Made by a program: the position numbers and the translations under genes
The notes under the pieces: model-generated
Seen by the model: the letters and a program-made list of their open reading frames with translations, nothing else
The model's database searches: none
Told to the model about the DNA's origin: nothing
Shown: positions 13,881 through 15,907 of the stretch, in pieces
Layout: each line of letters opens with the position of its first letter
How positions within the stretch are numbered: position 1 is the stretch's first letter
Assembly (NCBI GenBank): GCA_036269915.1
Contig: DATBDM010000291.1
Coordinates: 1-15,907, forward strand
Direction of reading: 5' to 3'
Source of the DNA: DATBDM01 sp036269915
GTDB taxonomy: Bacteria > Actinomycetota > Thermoleophilia > Solirubrobacterales > Solirubrobacteraceae
Length of the DNA: 15,907 nt

Positions 13881-14866
13881 CGGGTGACCTCGTCCTCGGC
13901 GCGCTCGAGGTGCGAGGGCTCGACGCCGAGCTCGAGCTCGATCCGCCGCACGCGCTCGGAGATCCGCTGCAGCACGATCCGCTGGCCGCTCAGCAGGTCG
14001 CCGAGCACGCCCAGCGCGGCGAGCAGCATCGCGGCGTTGAACAGCACCGCGCCGAGCAGCAGCGACTGCACGTGGCCCGAGCCGTCGCCCTCCGCGAAGA
14101 ACCACAGGAAGCGACCCCAGAGCGCGAGCGCGGCGAGCCCGAGCACGGCGGCGGCGAGCATGAACACCCGCAGCGGCTCGTAGGTCGCGTAGACGCGCAG
14201 GAGCGCGACGGCGTTGCGGCGCACGTAGGTGCCGGTGGAGGGGAACAGCCGCGACGGCCGCAGCTCCGGGTTGGTGGTCACCGGCACGTGCGCGACCCCG
14301 ACCGACATGCGCCCGGCCTGGATGAGCGACTCGAGGGTGTAGGTGAAGCGCGAGACGGTCTGCGTCGCGATCGCGGCGTCGCGGGAGTAGGCGCGGAAGC
14401 CCGAGGCGGTGTCGGGGACCTCGGTGTGCGACGCGCGCCGCACGACCCAGGAACCGAGCCGCTGCAGGTGGCGCTTGGTGCGCGAGAAGCCGTGGACCGT
14501 CATGACGTGACGGTCGCCGACGACCATGTCGGCCTCGCCGGCCAGGATGGGGCGGGTGAGCGCGGCGACGTCGGCGCCGCGGTACTGGTGGTCGGCGTCG
14601 GTGTTGACGATCACGTCGGCCCCGAGCTTGAGGGCGGCGTCGAGGCCGGCCTGGAAGGCCTCCGCCAGGCCCTGGTGCGCCGTGAGGCGGACGACGTGGT
14701 CGACGCCGTGGGCGCGCGCGACGGCCCGCGTGGCGTCGGTCGAGCCGTCGTCGATCACCAGCCACTCGACGGTGTCGAAGCCCGGGACGACGCGAGGAAG
14801 GTCGGCGAGCGTGACGGGCAGCGACTCCTCCTCGTCGAGGCAGGGAATCTGGATGATCAGCTTCAT
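13877..14866 (-). CDS. Family 2 glycosyltransferase, polyprenyl-phosphate type, with C-terminal membrane hairpin
   Basis: A 329-residue GT2 enzyme. The GT-A fold starts at once with IIQIPCLDEE (4-13), a nucleotide-binding VIDDGSTDAT with D39/D40, metal-binding NTDADHQY with D90/D92, and the VPDTASGFRAY acceptor/catalytic segment at 150-160. Two membrane segments follow (about 233-258 and 265-292) and then a charged tail, as in DPM1/ArnC/GtrB-like enzymes that charge polyprenyl phosphate on the cytoplasmic face. Start ATG 14866 is chosen because the protein then opens on the first beta strand; upstream open frame lies antisense to ribD. It is the first gene of the minus operon with the methyltransferase and flippase, and is divergent from ribD with a 43-nt gap. 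Its substrate sugar is unknown. Confidence 0.9.
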   Translation of the reverse strand: MKLIIQIPCLDEEESLPVTLADLPRVVPGFDTVEWLVIDDGSTDATRAVARAHGVDHVVRLTAHQGLAEAFQAGLDAALKLGADVIVNTDADHQYRGADVAALTRPILAGEADMVVGDRHVMTVHGFSRTKRHLQRLGSWVVRRASHTEVPDTASGFRAYSRDAAIATQTVSRFTYTLESLIQAGRMSVGVAHVPVTTNPELRPSRLFPSTGTYVRRNAVALLRVYATYEPLRVFMLAAAVLGLAALALWGRFLWFFAEGDGSGHVQSLLLGAVLFNAAMLLAALGVLGDLLSGQRIVLQRISERVRRIELELGVEPSHLERAEDEVTR

Positions 14867-14879
14867 GGCCCGGGACCCC

Positions 14880-14885
14880 ACGGTA
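14880..14885 (-). promoter_or_regulatory. Putative -10 hexamer of the GT2-methyltransferase-flippase operon
   Basis: Read on the minus strand this is TACCGT, 13 nt before ATG 14866, implying a very short leader. No Shine-Dalgarno is present. It sits 7 nt from the opposing ribD hexamer, so the two promoters share the 43-nt intergenic space. The hexamer is a weak match and the assignment is tentative. Confidence 0.3.
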
Positions 14886-14892
14886 CCGGCTA

Positions 14893-14898
14893 TATCCT
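14893..14898 (+). promoter_or_regulatory. Putative -10 hexamer of ribD
   Basis: TATCCT inside the run TATATCCT ends 11 nt before ATG 14910, with no Shine-Dalgarno. This implies a leader of only a few bases. There is no room for an FMN riboswitch between this box and the start codon. Confidence 0.42.
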
Positions 14899-14909
14899 CT
14901 GCCCCGGGC

Positions 14910-15907
14910 ATGACAACGCTGCAGCGCACCGACTCCGAGCACCTCGCCCGGGCCATCGAGCTCGCCGAGGGCGGTCGGGGCGCGACGTCGCCCAACCCGC
15001 TGGTCGGCGCCGTCGTCGTCCGCGACGGCCAGGTGATCGGCGAGGGCTTCCACGCGCGCTTCGGCGGCCCGCATGCCGAGCGCGCCGCGCTGGCCGCCTG
15101 CGGCGACGCCGACACCCGCGGCGCGACCATGTATGTCTCGCTCGAGCCCTGCTGCCACCACGGCCACACGCCGCCCTGCACGGACGCGTTGCTCGAGGCC
15201 GGCATCGCCCGCGTCGTCGTCGGCTCCGACGACCCGACGGAGAAGGCATCCGGCCGCGGCCTGGGGATCCTGCGCGACGAGGGCGTCGAGATCGTCCTGG
15301 CCGAGGGCGAGCTCGCCGCCCGGTCGCGGCGGCTCAACCAGCCCTTCCGCAAGCACGCCCGCACCGGGCGCCCGTTCGTGCGCTTCAAGTCGGCGATGAC
15401 GCTCGACGGCAAGGTCGCCACCCACACCGGCGACTCGAAGTGGATCTCCGGCGAGGCGTCGCGGGCGCTCGCGCACCGCTGGCGCGCCGAGGCGGACGCC
15501 GTCGCGGTGGGGATCGGCACCGCCCTCGCCGACGACCCGCAGCTCACCGCCCGCATCGACGGCGTCCACCGCCAGCCGCGGCGCGTCGTCTTCGACTCCG
15601 AGGCGCGGCTGCCGCTCGACTCGCTGCTCGTCCGCGGCATTGCGACCGCGCCACTGACCGTCGTCGTCTCCCGGGCGGCGCCGCGGACCGCGACCGACGC
15701 GCTCGAGGCCGCCGGCGCGGAGGTGATCGTCGCCACGGGCGAGAACGAGCCCGCCCGCGTGCGCTCCGCGCTCGTCCAGCTCGGGGCGGCCGGCATCACC
15801 TCGATCCTGCTCGAGGGCGGCCCGCGCCTCGCGGGCGCCTTCCTCGACGCCGGCGAGGTCGACGAGCTGCGCTTCTTCCTCGCGCCCGTCCTGCTGGGCA
15901 GCTCCGG
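14910..15907 (+). CDS. ribD: Bifunctional riboflavin deaminase/reductase RibD, C-terminus cut by window edge
   Basis: Catalyses two riboflavin-pathway steps: deamination of 2,5-diamino-6-ribosylamino-4-pyrimidinone 5'-phosphate, then NADPH-dependent reduction of the side chain. 332 codons are visible and the frame is open at the edge. The deaminase domain (residues 1 to about 145) has the zinc site: H55 and catalytic E57 in GPHAE, C81 and C90 in EPCCHHGHTPPC. The reductase domain starts at about 150 with RPFVRFKSAMTLDGKVA and GDSKWISGE, and continues through ADDPQLTAR and LLEGGPRLAG. About 20-40 residues are probably missing, judging from usual RibD length. It begins at ATG 14910, divergent from the glycan operon. 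In other actinobacteria ribD lies next to rpe. Confidence 0.96.
   Translation, partial: MTTLQRTDSEHLARAIELAEGGRGATSPNPLVGAVVVRDGQVIGEGFHARFGGPHAERAALAACGDADTRGATMYVSLEPCCHHGHTPPCTDALLEAGIARVVVGSDDPTEKASGRGLGILRDEGVEIVLAEGELAARSRRLNQPFRKHARTGRPFVRFKSAMTLDGKVATHTGDSKWISGEASRALAHRWRAEADAVAVGIGTALADDPQLTARIDGVHRQPRRVVFDSEARLPLDSLLVRGIATAPLTVVVSRAAPRTATDALEAAGAEVIVATGENEPARVRSALVQLGAAGITSILLEGGPRLAGAFLDAGEVDELRFFLAPVLLGSS

Noticed and set aside
12196..14183. Plus-strand frames over the flippase and methyltransferase genes
   Set aside because: They are His/Arg/Asp-rich shadows of the minus-strand genes with no domain.
14867..14909. FMN riboswitch upstream of ribD
   Set aside because: The divergent gap is only 43 nt, far too short for an FMN aptamer.
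14867..15799. Upstream extension of the minus-strand GT2 and methyltransferase frames across ribD
   Set aside because: It is antisense to an intact RibD; the GT2 starts naturally at ATG 14866 and the methyltransferase at GTG 13880.

Overview
This 15.9 kb window is very GC-rich bacterial DNA, densely coding, with ATGA, GTGA and TAGTG stop/start overlaps inside operons and frequent GTG starts. Gene order and protein style point to an actinomycete, most likely a deep-branching lineage such as Thermoleophilia/Solirubrobacterales. That placement is inference; no rRNA or other marker is present. I saw no tRNA, rRNA, CRISPR array, insertion sequence or phage gene.

Layout. (1) 1-428, minus strand: 5' end of a secreted or membrane-anchored low-complexity protein that runs off the left edge. 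(2) 615-2889, plus: a tight operon of rsmB (16S rRNA m5C methyltransferase), a 74-residue zinc-ribbon protein and rpe (ribulose-phosphate 3-epimerase). (3) 2960-4002, plus: two response regulators, one a lone receiver domain and one receiver plus LuxR-type HTH, with no sensor kinase nearby. (4) 4093-8425, plus: a sulfate-assimilation block with cysH (iron-sulfur APS-reductase type), a TauE/SafE-family transporter, cysD, cysN and cysC, followed at 8441-9475 by a two-SIS-domain sugar isomerase/deaminase-like protein. (5) 9476-9683: a convergent intergenic region with a strong 15-bp hairpin. (6) 9684-14866: a glycan/glycolipid locus. It holds a DUF2304-like membrane domain fused to a family 2 glycosyltransferase (minus), a divergent UDP-sulfoquinovose synthase sqdB (plus), then a minus-strand operon of GT2, SAM methyltransferase and polysaccharide flippase. 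(7) 14910-end, plus: ribD (riboflavin biosynthesis), cut by the right edge.

How the genes may work together. CysDN activates sulfate to APS. The CysH here carries the Cys-Cys...CxxC iron-sulfur signature of enzymes that reduce APS straight to sulfite. SqdB uses sulfite plus UDP-glucose to make UDP-sulfoquinovose. About 1.3 kb separates the sulfate block from the glycan locus, which has polyprenyl-phosphate-type GT2s and a lipid-linked glycan flippase. The main hypothesis is a sulfate-to-sulfite-to-sulfoquinovose route feeding a surface glycan or glycolipid. No recognisable SQDG synthase (GT4 SqdX type) and no sulfite reductase lie in the window.

Two other themes stand out. Most non-operon gene starts have a TANNNT hexamer 7-13 nt upstream and no Shine-Dalgarno sequence, which looks like leaderless or near-leaderless transcription. 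The rsmB-rpe and ribD genes, neighbours in other actinobacteria, are separated here by about 12 kb carrying the regulatory, sulfur and glycan genes.
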